A stretch of DNA of 64,000 bases from Pantoea agglomerans (GTDB lineage Bacteria; Pseudomonadota; Gammaproteobacteria; Enterobacterales; Enterobacteriaceae), in NCBI RefSeq assembly GCF_020149765.1, contig NZ_CP083809.1:3410001-3474000 (forward strand), written 5' to 3'. The notes beneath the pieces were generated by a model. It did no database searches, was not told where the DNA came from, and saw only the letters and a list, made by a program, of their open reading frames with translations. How positions within the stretch are numbered: the stretch's first letter is position 1; the number at the start of each line of letters is the position of its first letter. Below are positions 27,964-37,534 of the stretch, piece by piece. The translations under genes were made by a program, and so were the position numbers.

Positions 27964-29883
27964 CTAGTAGCGGCGGTTCCACTCGCTGTCCGACAGCACC
28001 TTATCCGGCTCGCCCATAAAGTGGCGATAGTAGGCGTCGTAGGCCAGCACGTTTTTCACGTAGCCGCGCGTTTCAGAGAAGGGAATGGTCTCGATAAAGG
28101 CGACCGCGTCGAGATTGCCCGCGCTGACGTTCTGCCAGCTGCGCACGCGACCCGGCCCCGCATTATAGGCCGCCGAGGCGAAAATGCGGTTCTGCCCGAA
28201 CTGCTGATAGACATACTCCAGATACTGGGTGCCGATCTGAATATTGGTCTGCGGATCCAGCAGCTGGTTGCTGTTCATATAGCCGGGGATGTTGTACATC
28301 TTCACGGTGTGCGCCGCCGTTGCCGGCATCACCTGCATCAGGCCGCTGGCACCGACCGGCGAACGCGCTTTCGGGTTCCAGGCGCTCTCCTGACGCGAAA
28401 TCGCCATGGCGTAGCTCGGCGAGATGCCTTTGTCGCGGGTATTGCTCTTATAGAAGCTCTCCCACGCCAGCGGGAAGCGCTCTTTCAGGCTGTCCCACAT
28501 CTTCGCCGTGATGGTCGCCTGCACGCTGAGATCCCACCAGTCCTGCTCGTTGGCGTAGCGCGCCAGCATCTGCTGCTGGGTGTGGTTTTTGCTGGCGATC
28601 AGGTTGGCCCACTCGCTGCGCGCCAGGTTATCCAGCCCCCAGTACATCAGCTCGCGCACGCGCGCCAGCTCGGGTCCCTGCACCGTCGCACTGTCGGGCT
28701 TTGGCGCCTCGTCGATCTGCAGCGGGTACTTCACGCCCAGCCGCTGCGCCGCCACCATCGGATAGAAGCCGCGCGCCTGCATCAGCTTATGCAGGATCTC
28801 GTCCGCCTCCTCTTTACGCCCCTGCGCGTAGAGCAGATCGGCCTGCCAGTACTGCCACTCATCTTTCTCTTTCGCCTCAAGCGGCAGACGCGCGATCCAG
28901 GTGTTCAGGCCGCGGCGATCGTTTTGCGACAGCGCCAGACGCACGCGTCGCTCGATCAGCGCCGTCGACTGGCTGTTCATCACCACGGCATCGCGCCAGC
29001 GCGCCTGCTCCGAGGTTAAATCGCTGCCCATCATGCGCCAGACCACGATCTCCTTCAGCGCTTGCTCGCCATCCGCCTCCATCTTCTGGCCACGCACCAG
29101 CAGCGGGATCATGCTGCGTGCATTCTCCATATCGGCGCGCGCAACGCGGGTAAAGGCGTAGAGGGTTGCCTGGCGGGTAAAATCGGTCGGGCCGACCGTC
29201 TGTGCGAAGTTCACTACCGTCTGAGGATCGCTCTGCAAGGCGAGCACGCCCGTGGCGATGGTCTGGTAATCTTCCGGCAGGGTTTTCGCCAGGAAGCTCA
29301 CCAGGCTGTCGTTGCCCGCCTTCATCGCCAGCCGAATGCGCTCCAGCACGGTAATCGGCGACATCTGGCCAGAGGATTGCCAGACGGAGAAGAGGCGATC
29401 GCAGTCGTTGGGCAGCGCAGTGCCGCGCAGCCAGATCGCCTTCGCGCCCTCAAACGCCTGCTGCTGCGCGCCCGTGGCCCATTTGGCGTAGAGCCAGTTG
29501 CAGCGCGCCTGTACCGGCGTCGGCGCTTCCGGGCTAAAGCTCAGAATGCCCTGCCAGTCCTGACGGTGCGCCAGCACGTTGACGAAGCGGGTTTTCAGCG
29601 AGCGCGCCGGCGGCAGCGTGGGATATTGCTGGATAAAGTTTTTAACGGCGAGCGGTGTTTCCTGATCGAGGTCCTGCGCCAGCAGGCGGTACTGCAGGTA
29701 AGGGTATAGCGGGTAATCCTGCAGCGTCGGCAGCAGCTGCTCGACCGTCGCCATCTGGTTGCTGTCCCACGCCTGTTTAATCTGTTGATAACGTTCCCGC
29801 TGCTGATCCAGCGAGTCTGCCCACGCGCTGCTGGCCGCTCCGGCCAGACAGATCCCTATCATCCAGTTACGCCACTTCTCCAC
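27964..29883 (-). CDS. slt: Soluble lytic murein transglycosylase Slt70
   Basis: Periplasmic enzyme that cleaves peptidoglycan to 1,6-anhydromuropeptides. 639 residues (645 in E. coli). A signal peptide, MEKWRNWMIGICLAGAASSA then WADSL, is cleaved near residue 22. The long alpha-helical superhelix (U and L domains, to about 450) precedes the lysozyme-like SLT domain, with the catalytic glutamate in AISRQESAWNPKARSPVG, then GLMQVMPATA and SAAYNAGPGRVRSW. Start codon GTG at 29883 with AGGAG seven bases upstream. Followed directly by trpR on the same strand. Confidence 0.96.
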   Translation of the reverse strand: MEKWRNWMIGICLAGAASSAWADSLDQQRERYQQIKQAWDSNQMATVEQLLPTLQDYPLYPYLQYRLLAQDLDQETPLAVKNFIQQYPTLPPARSLKTRFVNVLAHRQDWQGILSFSPEAPTPVQARCNWLYAKWATGAQQQAFEGAKAIWLRGTALPNDCDRLFSVWQSSGQMSPITVLERIRLAMKAGNDSLVSFLAKTLPEDYQTIATGVLALQSDPQTVVNFAQTVGPTDFTRQATLYAFTRVARADMENARSMIPLLVRGQKMEADGEQALKEIVVWRMMGSDLTSEQARWRDAVVMNSQSTALIERRVRLALSQNDRRGLNTWIARLPLEAKEKDEWQYWQADLLYAQGRKEEADEILHKLMQARGFYPMVAAQRLGVKYPLQIDEAPKPDSATVQGPELARVRELMYWGLDNLARSEWANLIASKNHTQQQMLARYANEQDWWDLSVQATITAKMWDSLKERFPLAWESFYKSNTRDKGISPSYAMAISRQESAWNPKARSPVGASGLMQVMPATAAHTVKMYNIPGYMNSNQLLDPQTNIQIGTQYLEYVYQQFGQNRIFASAAYNAGPGRVRSWQNVSAGNLDAVAFIETIPFSETRGYVKNVLAYDAYYRHFMGEPDKVLSDSEWNRRY

Positions 29884-30235
29884 GAAAATCTCCTCTGTTG
29901 CTGCTCTCCGGCTGCGTGCCAGGCATTCTTCATGCTAACCAGGGGAACCCGCTCTTGCCATGTTCTTCACAAAATTTACGCAGCGCGGCGCGCAAGGCTG
30001 GCTAAAAGCGGGTCGCAGGCTGCGACGGGAGGATGACACGCCGTTGAGAAACCGTGTAAATATAGGGCGAGCATGGCGGCGTTTGCGGGGCGATCTGATT
30101 GCGGGTAAGATTGATCGTCTGCCGGCCTGAGTGCGCGCAACGCCTTAAAATTGCGGCAATTATCGCTGTTCATCCTGATGCGCTCTCCTCTCCACTGCGC
30201 ATCACTTTCGGCTATCAACCACGACAGAGACCTCT
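29884..30235. other. slt/deoR divergent intergenic region
   Basis: A 352-bp gap without a gene. Two small dyads are visible: GTCGCA-GGC-TGCGAC (30012-30026) and AATTGC-G-GCAATT (30149-30161). Neither matches the DeoR operator known from E. coli. Promoters for slt (minus) and deoR (plus) must lie here but are not obvious. Confidence 0.55.
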
Positions 30236-31006
30236 ATGGAAACCCGGCGCGACGAACGCATTCAGAAACTGACCCTGGCGCTGAAACGCACTGACAAGCT
30301 GCATCTGAAAGACGCCGCGCAGCTGCTGGGTGTTTCAGAGATGACGATTCGACGCGATCTCAGCGAGCCGGCATCTACCGTCGTGCTGCTGGGCGGCTAT
30401 ATCGTCAGCGATCCAAAAAATCATGGCGGCCACTATTTCGTTTCGGATCAGCATGGACAGAACGCGGCGAAAAAGCAGCGCCTGGCGCAGGCCGCCGCCA
30501 GCCTGATCGGCGAGAACGATACGGTCTTTTTCGACTGCGGCACCACCATTCCCTATATTGTCGACGCCCTGCCCGAGGATCTCCCCTTTACCGCTATCTG
30601 CTGCGCCATGAATACTTTCCTGGCGCTAAAAGAAAAACCGGCCTGCAACGTTATTCTGAGCGGCGGCGAGTTTCATGCCGATAACGCCCTGTTCACGCCG
30701 ATCGGCGCACATTCAATTCTTGACGATCTCTGCCCGACGCTGGCGTTTATCTCGGCGGCGGGCATCGACAGAGAACAGGGCGCGACCTGTTACAACCTCA
30801 ACGAACTGGCGATGAAGCATCACGCCATGCTGCGCGCGCGCCAGCGCGTTCTGGTGGCGGACAGCAGCAAGTTCGGCAAGGTGCTGCCCGCCCGCATCGG
30901 CGAGCTGCGCCGCTTTGACCTGCTGGTGAGCGACAGCGCACCGGACAAGGCGCTGGCGGAGTGGCTGGCGCAGCAGCTGCCGCTGCGTCTGCCCGATGCG
31001 GTCTGA
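30236..31006 (+). CDS. deoR: Deoxyribose operon repressor DeoR
   Basis: DeoR-family repressor; in E. coli it represses the deoCABD nucleoside catabolic operon and is released by deoxyribose-5-phosphate. 256 residues (252 in E. coli). The N-terminal HTH reads LHLKDAAQLLGVSEMTIRRD (residues 23-42), then VVLLGGYIVSDP. The sugar-phosphate isomerase-like C-domain has VFFDCGTTIPYIVDAL and VADSSKFGKVLPAR. Similarity to E. coli DeoR runs along the whole protein, more than to other paralogues. In E. coli deoR is at a distant locus; here it sits between slt and ettA. Confidence 0.9.
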   Translation: METRRDERIQKLTLALKRTDKLHLKDAAQLLGVSEMTIRRDLSEPASTVVLLGGYIVSDPKNHGGHYFVSDQHGQNAAKKQRLAQAAASLIGENDTVFFDCGTTIPYIVDALPEDLPFTAICCAMNTFLALKEKPACNVILSGGEFHADNALFTPIGAHSILDDLCPTLAFISAAGIDREQGATCYNLNELAMKHHAMLRARQRVLVADSSKFGKVLPARIGELRRFDLLVSDSAPDKALAEWLAQQLPLRLPDAV

Positions 31007-31139
31007 CCCCCGCCTTTTCTTTTTACGCGTAACAACGCCGTCCGCCCGGAATTATCCCGGCGCGCGGCTGGGATTAGCCAGGCAAAAAGGCTAAACTTCG
31101 TCACTAATTCACCCACCAGAATCAGAGGCTCATTACAAC

Positions 31140-32807
31140 GTGGCTCAATTCGTCTATAGCATGCATCGCGTCGGCAAAGTGGTTCCGCCGAAGCGTCATA
31201 TTCTAAAGAACATCTCCCTTAGCTTTTTCCCGGGCGCGAAAATCGGCGTGCTCGGCCTGAACGGCGCGGGTAAATCCACGCTGCTGCGCATCATGGCGGG
31301 CATCGATAAAGATATCGAAGGTGAAGCGCGCCCGCAGCCGGGCATCAAAGTGGGTTATCTGCCGCAGGAGCCGCAGCTCAACCCGGAACAGACAGTACGC
31401 GAATCTATTGAAGAAGCGGTCTCCGAAGTGGTCGGCGCGCTGAAGCGTCTGGACGAGGTTTATGCGCTCTACGCCGAGCCGGACGCCGACTTCGACAAGC
31501 TGGCGGCCGAACAGGGTCGTCTGGAAGAGGTTATTCAGGCGCACGACGGCCATAACCTGGAAACGCAGCTGGAGCGCGCCGCCGATGCGATGCGCCTGCC
31601 GGACTGGGACGCCAAAATCGGCAACCTCTCCGGCGGTGAGCGTCGCCGCGTGGCGATGTGCCGTCTGCTGCTGGAAAAGCCGGACATGCTGCTGCTGGAC
31701 GAACCCACCAACCACCTGGACGCCGAGTCCGTGGCCTGGCTGGAACGCTTCCTGCACGAGTTCGAAGGCACCGTCGTGGCAATTACCCACGACCGTTACT
31801 TCCTCGATAACGTTGCGGGCTGGATCCTTGAGCTGGACCGCGGTGAAGGCATTCCGTGGGAAGGCAACTACTCCTCCTGGCTGGAGCAGAAAGATCAGCG
31901 TCTGGCGCAGGAAGCCTCTGCCGAAGCCGCACGTCGTAAATCGATCGAGAAAGAGCTGGAGTGGGTGCGTCAGGGTACCAGAGGCCGTCAGTCGAAAGGC
32001 AAGGCCCGTCTGGCCCGCTTCGAAGAGCTGAACAGCACCGAATACCAGAAGCGTAACGAGACCAGCGAACTCTTTATTCCGCCGGGTCCGCGCCTGGGTG
32101 ACAAAGTGGTTGAGGTGAAAAACCTGACCAAATCCTACGGTGACCGCGTGCTGATCGACAATCTCTCTTTCTCAGTGCCGAAGGGCGCTATCGTCGGCAT
32201 CATCGGTCCGAACGGCGCAGGTAAATCGACCCTGTTCCGCATGATGACCGGTCAGGAGCAGCCCGATTCCGGCAGCATCGAGCTGGGCGAAACCGTTAAG
32301 CTGGCGTCGGTCGATCAGTTCCGCGACGCGATGGATAACTCAAAAACCGTGTGGGAAGAAGTCTCTGGCGGACTGGACACGATGCGCATCGGCACCTTCG
32401 AGATGCCGAGCCGCGCCTACGTTGGCCGCTTTAACTTCAAAGGCACTGACCAGGGCAAACGCGTCGGCGAACTCTCCGGCGGCGAGCGCGGTCGTCTGCA
32501 CCTGGCGAAACTGCTGCAGGTTGGCGGCAACCTGCTGCTGCTTGACGAACCGACCAACGACCTGGATATCGAAACCCTGCGCGCGCTGGAAAACGCCCTG
32601 CTGGAGTTCCCGGGCTGCGCCATGGTGATCTCGCACGACCGCTGGTTCCTCGACCGTATCGCCACCCATATCCTCGACTATCAGGATGAGGGCAAGGTGG
32701 AGTTCTTCGAAGGTAACTTCAGCGAGTACGAAGAGTACAAGAAACGCACCCTCGGCGCCGACGCGCTGGAGCCGAAGCGTATCAAGTACAAGCGTATTAC
32801 CAAGTAA
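31140..32807 (+). CDS. ettA: Energy-dependent translational throttle protein EttA (ABC-F)
   Basis: ABC-F ATPase that binds the ribosomal E site and gates entry into elongation according to the ADP/ATP ratio. 555 residues, as in E. coli. The first ATPase cassette has Walker A LGLNGAGKSTLLR (about 38-50), signature NLSGGERRRVAM and Walker B MLLLDEPTNHLDAESVAWL. The linker (P-site tRNA-interaction motif) is at 240-310. The second cassette has IGPNGAGKSTLFR, ELSGGERGRLHL and LLLLDEPTNDLDIETLRALE. GTG start at 31140 with AGAGG upstream; the E. coli protein begins at the same residue. Confidence 0.97.
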   Translation: MAQFVYSMHRVGKVVPPKRHILKNISLSFFPGAKIGVLGLNGAGKSTLLRIMAGIDKDIEGEARPQPGIKVGYLPQEPQLNPEQTVRESIEEAVSEVVGALKRLDEVYALYAEPDADFDKLAAEQGRLEEVIQAHDGHNLETQLERAADAMRLPDWDAKIGNLSGGERRRVAMCRLLLEKPDMLLLDEPTNHLDAESVAWLERFLHEFEGTVVAITHDRYFLDNVAGWILELDRGEGIPWEGNYSSWLEQKDQRLAQEASAEAARRKSIEKELEWVRQGTRGRQSKGKARLARFEELNSTEYQKRNETSELFIPPGPRLGDKVVEVKNLTKSYGDRVLIDNLSFSVPKGAIVGIIGPNGAGKSTLFRMMTGQEQPDSGSIELGETVKLASVDQFRDAMDNSKTVWEEVSGGLDTMRIGTFEMPSRAYVGRFNFKGTDQGKRVGELSGGERGRLHLAKLLQVGGNLLLLDEPTNDLDIETLRALENALLEFPGCAMVISHDRWFLDRIATHILDYQDEGKVEFFEGNFSEYEEYKKRTLGADALEPKRIKYKRITK

Positions 32808-32811
32808 TCAA

Positions 32812-32834
32812 AAGGGCGCCACCAGGCGCCCTTA
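32812..32834 (+). terminator. ettA terminator
   Basis: Arms AAGGGCGCC (32812-32820) and GGCGCCCTT (32825-32833), loop ACCA, then AAATTTA. Strong stem, poor U-tract. It lies five bases behind the ettA stop. Confidence 0.8.
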
Positions 32835-32974
32835 AATTTAGAACCGCTTTTATTCTATCGTTATCCACGCTTCAACAGGGCCCTGATAGTCTTCATGGTT
32901 TGCTGAATTCACTCTCTGCTTATTGCATTTATAACCCGCAATAATTCTCTGTTTATTTGACGTCGAATTTAGAG

Positions 32975-33007
32975 ATTTAACGAGCCAGCCTCCCTGACTC
33001 GTTAAAT
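32975..33007 (-). terminator. Inverted repeat behind nadR
   Basis: Arms ATTTAACGAG (32975-32984) and CTCGTTAAAT (32998-33007) around a 13-nt loop, 13 bases past the nadR stop on the minus strand. No clear U-run; a probable weak terminator. Confidence 0.5.
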
Positions 33008-33019
33008 ATAAATAAGGCC

Positions 33020-34252
33020 TTATGCTTTGGCGTCCATCATCTCTTTCACCAGCTCGATACAGCGCAGGAAACGCGTGTCGTAATCGTCCTCGCGCACGTG
33101 CACAAAGTCGACGTTGTTTTCCCGCAGCATAGTAACCAGCATTGACTGGAACTCGCGACGATCCACCGAGCTGCCCAGGCTGCGCAGGCCGTCCGCCACC
33201 CAGGGCACGTTATTCTCCAGCAGGATCACCAGGTCGAAACGGTATTCGTCGATTAGCGCCTGTACAAAGGGGTGCTCCCGACCTTCATACTTCAGGCAGA
33301 ACGCCTGGGTGGTGATAAAGTCGGTGTCGATAAAGGCGACTTTATTGGCGTATTTCACCGCAAAGTCGATGTACTGCGCCTGGCCGAGCGCGATCTTGTC
33401 GTAGTCGGAATATTGCAGCGCCATCTCGTCGCCGCCGAGGTGAGAGAAGACGTAGTCGCGGCCATATTCCCAGGCGCTGGTGGTATTGAAAATATTGGCG
33501 AGCTTGTTGACCAGCGTCGATTTGCCGCTGGATTCTCCGCCGAGCACGGCGACGGTGCGCACGAAAAAGGGCTTAACCTCGGTGGGAATATATTCCCAGT
33601 AGCGAAAGGGATCCTGACGGATCTGCGCGCCGCTGATATTCATAAAGGATCGCGCGGGATCGACCAGCACGGTGCGTACGCCCAGATGCTGTTGATACAT
33701 CTCCGCATCCGCGGTTTCGCTGGTATAGATGCAGTCTGGGGCGATGCCCTGATCGCTGAGAAAGGTTTTCACCCCTTCACTCCAGACGTCCCAGCCGTGC
33801 GGATAGGGCTCAATGCCCTCTTCGTTGAAGGAGTGAATGCGGATGTTTTTCTGGTACTTAAAGGTTTGCAGCAGCCAGCGCAGCCGATCGCTGATGGTTG
33901 GCTGCTGCGACATGGCGCTGTTCTCAAACAGCGCGCGATCGCGCGGCTCGTCGTGGCCCATAATAATATGCAGCTCGTCGACCTGGCTGCAGGCGCGCTG
34001 GATAAGGTAAATATGGCCGGTGTGCAGCGGGTAGAACTTGCCGAACACTACGCCGACGGTTTTATCGCGGCGCGGAAACTCCAGCCCCAAAAAGCGATGC
34101 AGCGCTTCCAGTTTTTGCGCGCTCGGACTTTTAATTTTGGCGTTGAGCAGCTGGCTCAAATAACCCTTGGTCATCCCGCTGGCGTCGGCCACCTGCTGCA
34201 GGGTATGCCCCTGCTGGCGAATGGCGGTTTTCAGATAGTCGAACGACGTCAT
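33020..34252 (-). CDS. nadR: Trifunctional NAD regulator / NMN adenylyltransferase / ribosylnicotinamide kinase NadR
   Basis: Represses NAD synthesis genes and carries two salvage activities. 410 residues. An N-terminal lambda-Cro-type HTH (TLQQVADASGMTKGYLSQLL, about 17-36) binds DNA. The NMN adenylyltransferase domain has GVVFGKFYPLHTGHIYLIQR (about 66-85) with the GxFxPxHxGH signature. The kinase domain has Walker A in VAVLGGESSGKSTLVNKLAN (about 234-253). SD AGGAGG lies just upstream of the ATG. Third in the serB-radA-nadR unit, 50 bp behind radA, as in E. coli. Confidence 0.97.
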   Translation of the reverse strand: MTSFDYLKTAIRQQGHTLQQVADASGMTKGYLSQLLNAKIKSPSAQKLEALHRFLGLEFPRRDKTVGVVFGKFYPLHTGHIYLIQRACSQVDELHIIMGHDEPRDRALFENSAMSQQPTISDRLRWLLQTFKYQKNIRIHSFNEEGIEPYPHGWDVWSEGVKTFLSDQGIAPDCIYTSETADAEMYQQHLGVRTVLVDPARSFMNISGAQIRQDPFRYWEYIPTEVKPFFVRTVAVLGGESSGKSTLVNKLANIFNTTSAWEYGRDYVFSHLGGDEMALQYSDYDKIALGQAQYIDFAVKYANKVAFIDTDFITTQAFCLKYEGREHPFVQALIDEYRFDLVILLENNVPWVADGLRSLGSSVDRREFQSMLVTMLRENNVDFVHVREDDYDTRFLRCIELVKEMMDAKA

Positions 34253-34302
34253 GCTGCCTCCTGCATGGATTGAAGTTGCCTGCGAGTTTACCCGCTCAGC
34301 CT

Positions 34303-35685
34303 TTAAAGCTCATCCAGTATCGCCAGCGCGTCCGCCAGTTTCTTCGCGCTGTAAACCTTCATGCCGTCGACCGCTTTCTTCGGCGCGTTGCCGGCCGGCA
34401 CGATAGCGCGTTTGAAGCCGTGCTTGGCCGCTTCGGAGATACGCTCCTGCCCGCTCGGCACCGGGCGGATCTCCCCCGCCAGCCCTACCTCGCCGAAGAT
34501 CACCAGGTCCTGCGGCAGCGGACGATCGCGCAGGCTTGAGACCATCGCCAGCAGCAGCGCCAGATCGGCGCTGGTCTCGGTGACCTTGACGCCGCCCACC
34601 ACGTTGACGAAGACATCCTGATCGGCCATCTGCAGGCCGCCATGACGATGCAGCACCGCCAGCAGAATCGCCAGACGGTTCTGCTCCAGCCCCACCGCAA
34701 CGCGGCGCGGGTTGCCCATCATTGAGTGATCGACCAGCGCCTGGATCTCCACCAGCAGCGGACGCGTGCCTTCCCACACCACCATAACGGAGCTGCCGGA
34801 GGTCACCTCGTCGCCGCGCGACAGGAAGATCGCCGACGGGTTGCTGACTTCGCGCATCCCCTGCTCGGTCATGGCGAACACGCCCAGTTCGTTAACTGCG
34901 CCGAAGCGGTTTTTATGGCTGCGCAGCGTGCGGAAGCGCGAGTCGGCGTCGCCGTCCAGCAGCACTGAACAGTCGATACAGTGCTCCAGCACTTTTGGGC
35001 CCGCCAGCGAGCCATCTTTAGTGACGTGGCCGACCATCACGATCGCCACGCCGCGCGTTTTCGCGAAGCGCGTCAGATAGGCGGCGGTTTCGCGCACCTG
35101 CGCCACGCTGCCAGGAGACGACTGAATATCCGCCATGTGCATCACCTGGATGGAATCGATCACCATCAGCTTCGGCTCTTCCTGCTCGGCGATCTGGCAG
35201 ATCTGCTCGATGCTGGTTTCCGACAGCATATTGAGGTTTTCGCTCGGCAGGCCGAGGCGGTGCGCGCGCATCGCTACCTGCTGCAGCGACTCTTCGCCGG
35301 TGACGTAGAGGGTTTTCATCTCCTGCGCCAGGCGGCACATCACCTGCAGCAGCAGCGTCGATTTCCCCGCGCCGGGGTTACCGCCAATCAGGATGGCGCT
35401 GCCCGGCACCACGCCGCCGCCCAGCACGCGGTCAAACTCTTTAAAGCCGGTCGAGAAGCGCGGCAGCGCCTCCAGGCTGATTTCCGACAGCTTCTGCACC
35501 CGGCTGACGCCTGCGCTGCCGGCGTAGCCGCTCAGGCGCTCATTGCGCGCCGCCGCCGGCGACGCCGCAATACGCACTTCGGTGATGGTGTTCCAGGCGT
35601 GGCAGGCGCTGCATTGCCCCTGCCAGCGGGGATAATCTGCGCCGCATTCGTTACAAACGAAGGCGCGTTTTGCCGCTTTGGCCAA
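34303..35685 (-). CDS. radA: DNA repair protein RadA (Sms)
   Basis: RecA-like ATPase that promotes branch migration of recombination intermediates. 460 residues as in E. coli. The N-terminal zinc finger is C-x2-C...C-x2-C (FVCNECGADYPRWQGQCSAC, about 9-28). Walker A is in ILIGGNPGAGKSTLLLQVM (about 97-115), the RadA-specific KNRFG motif in RSHKNRFGAVNELGVFAM near 255, and the Lon-protease-like C-domain from about 290 ends EVGLAGEIRPVPSGQERISE. Start is 10 bases after the serB stop. Confidence 0.97.
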   Translation of the reverse strand: MAKAAKRAFVCNECGADYPRWQGQCSACHAWNTITEVRIAASPAAARNERLSGYAGSAGVSRVQKLSEISLEALPRFSTGFKEFDRVLGGGVVPGSAILIGGNPGAGKSTLLLQVMCRLAQEMKTLYVTGEESLQQVAMRAHRLGLPSENLNMLSETSIEQICQIAEQEEPKLMVIDSIQVMHMADIQSSPGSVAQVRETAAYLTRFAKTRGVAIVMVGHVTKDGSLAGPKVLEHCIDCSVLLDGDADSRFRTLRSHKNRFGAVNELGVFAMTEQGMREVSNPSAIFLSRGDEVTSGSSVMVVWEGTRPLLVEIQALVDHSMMGNPRRVAVGLEQNRLAILLAVLHRHGGLQMADQDVFVNVVGGVKVTETSADLALLLAMVSSLRDRPLPQDLVIFGEVGLAGEIRPVPSGQERISEAAKHGFKRAIVPAGNAPKKAVDGMKVYSAKKLADALAILDEL

Positions 35686-35695
35686 ATCAGTACCT

Positions 35696-36673
35696 CTAAC
35701 GCTCTTCGTGAATCAGGCTGCCGCTGAGGATGCAAAACACCCCCATCAAATCGGCGTGACGGATAGTAACCTGCGTCTGCTCATTCACTTTGGGTTTAGC
35801 ATGATAAGCGATACCCAGCGCCGCGGCCTTAATCATCGGCAGGTCGTTGGCGCCGTCGCCGATAGCGACGGTTTGCTCCGGCGCGATGTCGAAACGCTGC
35901 GCCAGCTTTTTCAGGGTATCCGCTTTGTATTGCGCGTCGACAATTTGTCCCAGCACTTCGCCGGTCAGCTTGCCGTCGCGCATCTCGAGTTCGTTGGCGG
36001 CAACGTGGGCCAGATGCAGCCTGTCGCGCAGGTATTCAGCGAAATAGGTAAATCCGCCAGAGGCGATCGCCACCTGCCAGCCCAGCGCCTGCAGCTTCTG
36101 CACCAGCTCGGTGAGTCCCGGCATCAGCGGCAGCGCGTCGCGCACCTGCTTCAGAATATTGGCGTCCGCGCCTTTCAGCGTCGCCACGCGCTGGCGCAGG
36201 CTGGCGGCGAAGTCCAGCTCGCCGCGCATTGCGCGCTCGGTGACTTCCGCCACCAGCTCGCCGCTGCCCGCCAGTTTGGCGATCTCGTCGATGCACTCAA
36301 TCTCAATCGCGGTGGAGTCCATGTCCATCACCAGCAGGCCCGGCGTTTTCAGATGCGGGATCTTGCCGAGCGGCGCCACGTCGAGACCATTTTCATGCGC
36401 CAGCTTCGTGGCGCGCGGCGTCAGCGAACCGGCCAGCCGTACCACCTGATAGTCGTCGATGCGCCAGGCGCTGACGATCACCATCGCCGCGCCTAACTGA
36501 TGCTGATAGTCGGTAAGCTGCTGTTTGGTCAGGTCACGGCCATAGAGCAGCCAGCCGGTCCGACCGGCACGGTAGTCCAGCGGCATGACTTCATCGCCGC
36601 TAAGGGAAAGGGGTAAACCCGGCCATTCGGAGAGGTCGGCGGGCAGATCGCACCAGGTAAGACGGTTCAGCAT
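35696..36673 (-). CDS. serB: Phosphoserine phosphatase
   Basis: HAD-superfamily enzyme for the last step of serine synthesis. 325 residues (322 in E. coli). The start MLNRLTWCDLPADLSEWPGL at 36673 follows AGGAGCTCTG and matches the family; the frame runs 10 codons further upstream. An N-terminal ACT-like region precedes the HAD core: motif I LLVMDMDSTAIEIECIDEIA (nucleophile DxD near 120), motif II VAIASGGFTYFAEYL, and motif IV VAIGDGANDLPMIKAAALG. First gene of serB-radA-nadR, divergent from ytjB. Confidence 0.97.
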   Translation of the reverse strand: MLNRLTWCDLPADLSEWPGLPLSLSGDEVMPLDYRAGRTGWLLYGRDLTKQQLTDYQHQLGAAMVIVSAWRIDDYQVVRLAGSLTPRATKLAHENGLDVAPLGKIPHLKTPGLLVMDMDSTAIEIECIDEIAKLAGSGELVAEVTERAMRGELDFAASLRQRVATLKGADANILKQVRDALPLMPGLTELVQKLQALGWQVAIASGGFTYFAEYLRDRLHLAHVAANELEMRDGKLTGEVLGQIVDAQYKADTLKKLAQRFDIAPEQTVAIGDGANDLPMIKAAALGIAYHAKPKVNEQTQVTIRHADLMGVFCILSGSLIHEER

Positions 36674-36780
36674 CAGAGCTCCTGTAGGGGACAACAAAAC
36701 CACGCAAGAGGCTACCTTGTCTGCGCCGCTTCTGGCAACATAATCTCCTGGTTTCTGTTGTGACGTAACACAGGTTATCG

Positions 36781-37440
36781 ATGGCTAAAAGGGCACTGAA
36801 ATTTCGCTTACACCGCACGGTGATTGTGCTGATCTCGCTGGCGCTGCTGGTCGTTCTGATGCAGGGCGCCTCCTGGTTCAGCCTCGGCCATCAGATGGCG
36901 CGCTCCGAGCAGGTCGAAGAGCTGGCGCAGACCCTGACGAAGCAGGTCGCCTTTAGCCTGTCGCCGCTGATGGATAACAGCGACGATAACCGCAGCCAGA
37001 TTGAAGCTATCCTCAACCAGATGACCACCAACAGCCGCATTCTTGACGCTTCGGTTTACGCCGACGACGGCAGCCTGGTGGCGCACAGCGGCGAAAACAT
37101 CAACGTGCGCGATCGCCTCGCGCTCGACGGCAAGCGCGCCGGCAGCTACTTCAACCATCAGCTGGTGGAGCCGCTCGGCAACAGCGACGGCCCCCTTGGC
37201 TTCCTGCGCGTAACGCTCGATACCCACGTGCTGGTCACCGAGTCGCGCCAGGTGGACAACACCACCAATATTTTGCGCCTGATGATGCTGCTGGCGCTGG
37301 CCATCGGCATTATTCTGTCACGCACCCTGCTGCGCGATCGCCGCACCCGCTGGCAGCAGTCGCCGTTTCTGCTGACCGCCAGCACGCCGGTTAAAGAAGA
37401 TGGGGACGATGAGGGTGAAAACAAGGATCCGACGCCTTAA
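36781..37440 (+). CDS. ytjB: Membrane protein YtjB (Smp)
   Basis: Inner-membrane protein of unknown function, long linked to the serB locus. 219 residues (about 214 in E. coli). An N-terminal membrane segment VIVLISLALLVVLMQGASWF (about 14-33), a periplasmic region of roughly 120 residues (QVEELAQTLTKQVAFSLSPL and onward) that looks like a small sensor-type domain, and a second membrane segment LRLMMLLALAIGIILSRTLL (about 164-183). The cytoplasmic tail is acidic, DGDDEGENKDPTP. Divergent from serB across 107 bp. Confidence 0.93.
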   Translation: MAKRALKFRLHRTVIVLISLALLVVLMQGASWFSLGHQMARSEQVEELAQTLTKQVAFSLSPLMDNSDDNRSQIEAILNQMTTNSRILDASVYADDGSLVAHSGENINVRDRLALDGKRAGSYFNHQLVEPLGNSDGPLGFLRVTLDTHVLVTESRQVDNTTNILRLMMLLALAIGIILSRTLLRDRRTRWQQSPFLLTASTPVKEDGDDEGENKDPTP

Positions 37441-37486
37441 ACAGGCTGCGCGCGGGCGAACAGCTCCCTGAATGAATGCTACCGGC

Positions 37487-37511
37487 AAAAAGGCCCGTTA
37501 AACGGGCCTTT
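37487..37511. terminator. Bidirectional terminator between ytjB and yjjG
   Basis: Arms AAAGGCCCG (37489-37497) and CGGGCCTTT (37503-37511) with loop TTAAA, a short T-run on the plus strand and an A-run (37487-37491) that gives U on the minus strand. Serves two convergent genes. Confidence 0.85.
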
Positions 37512-37534
37512 GCTGCGCCAGGGGGAACAGAGAC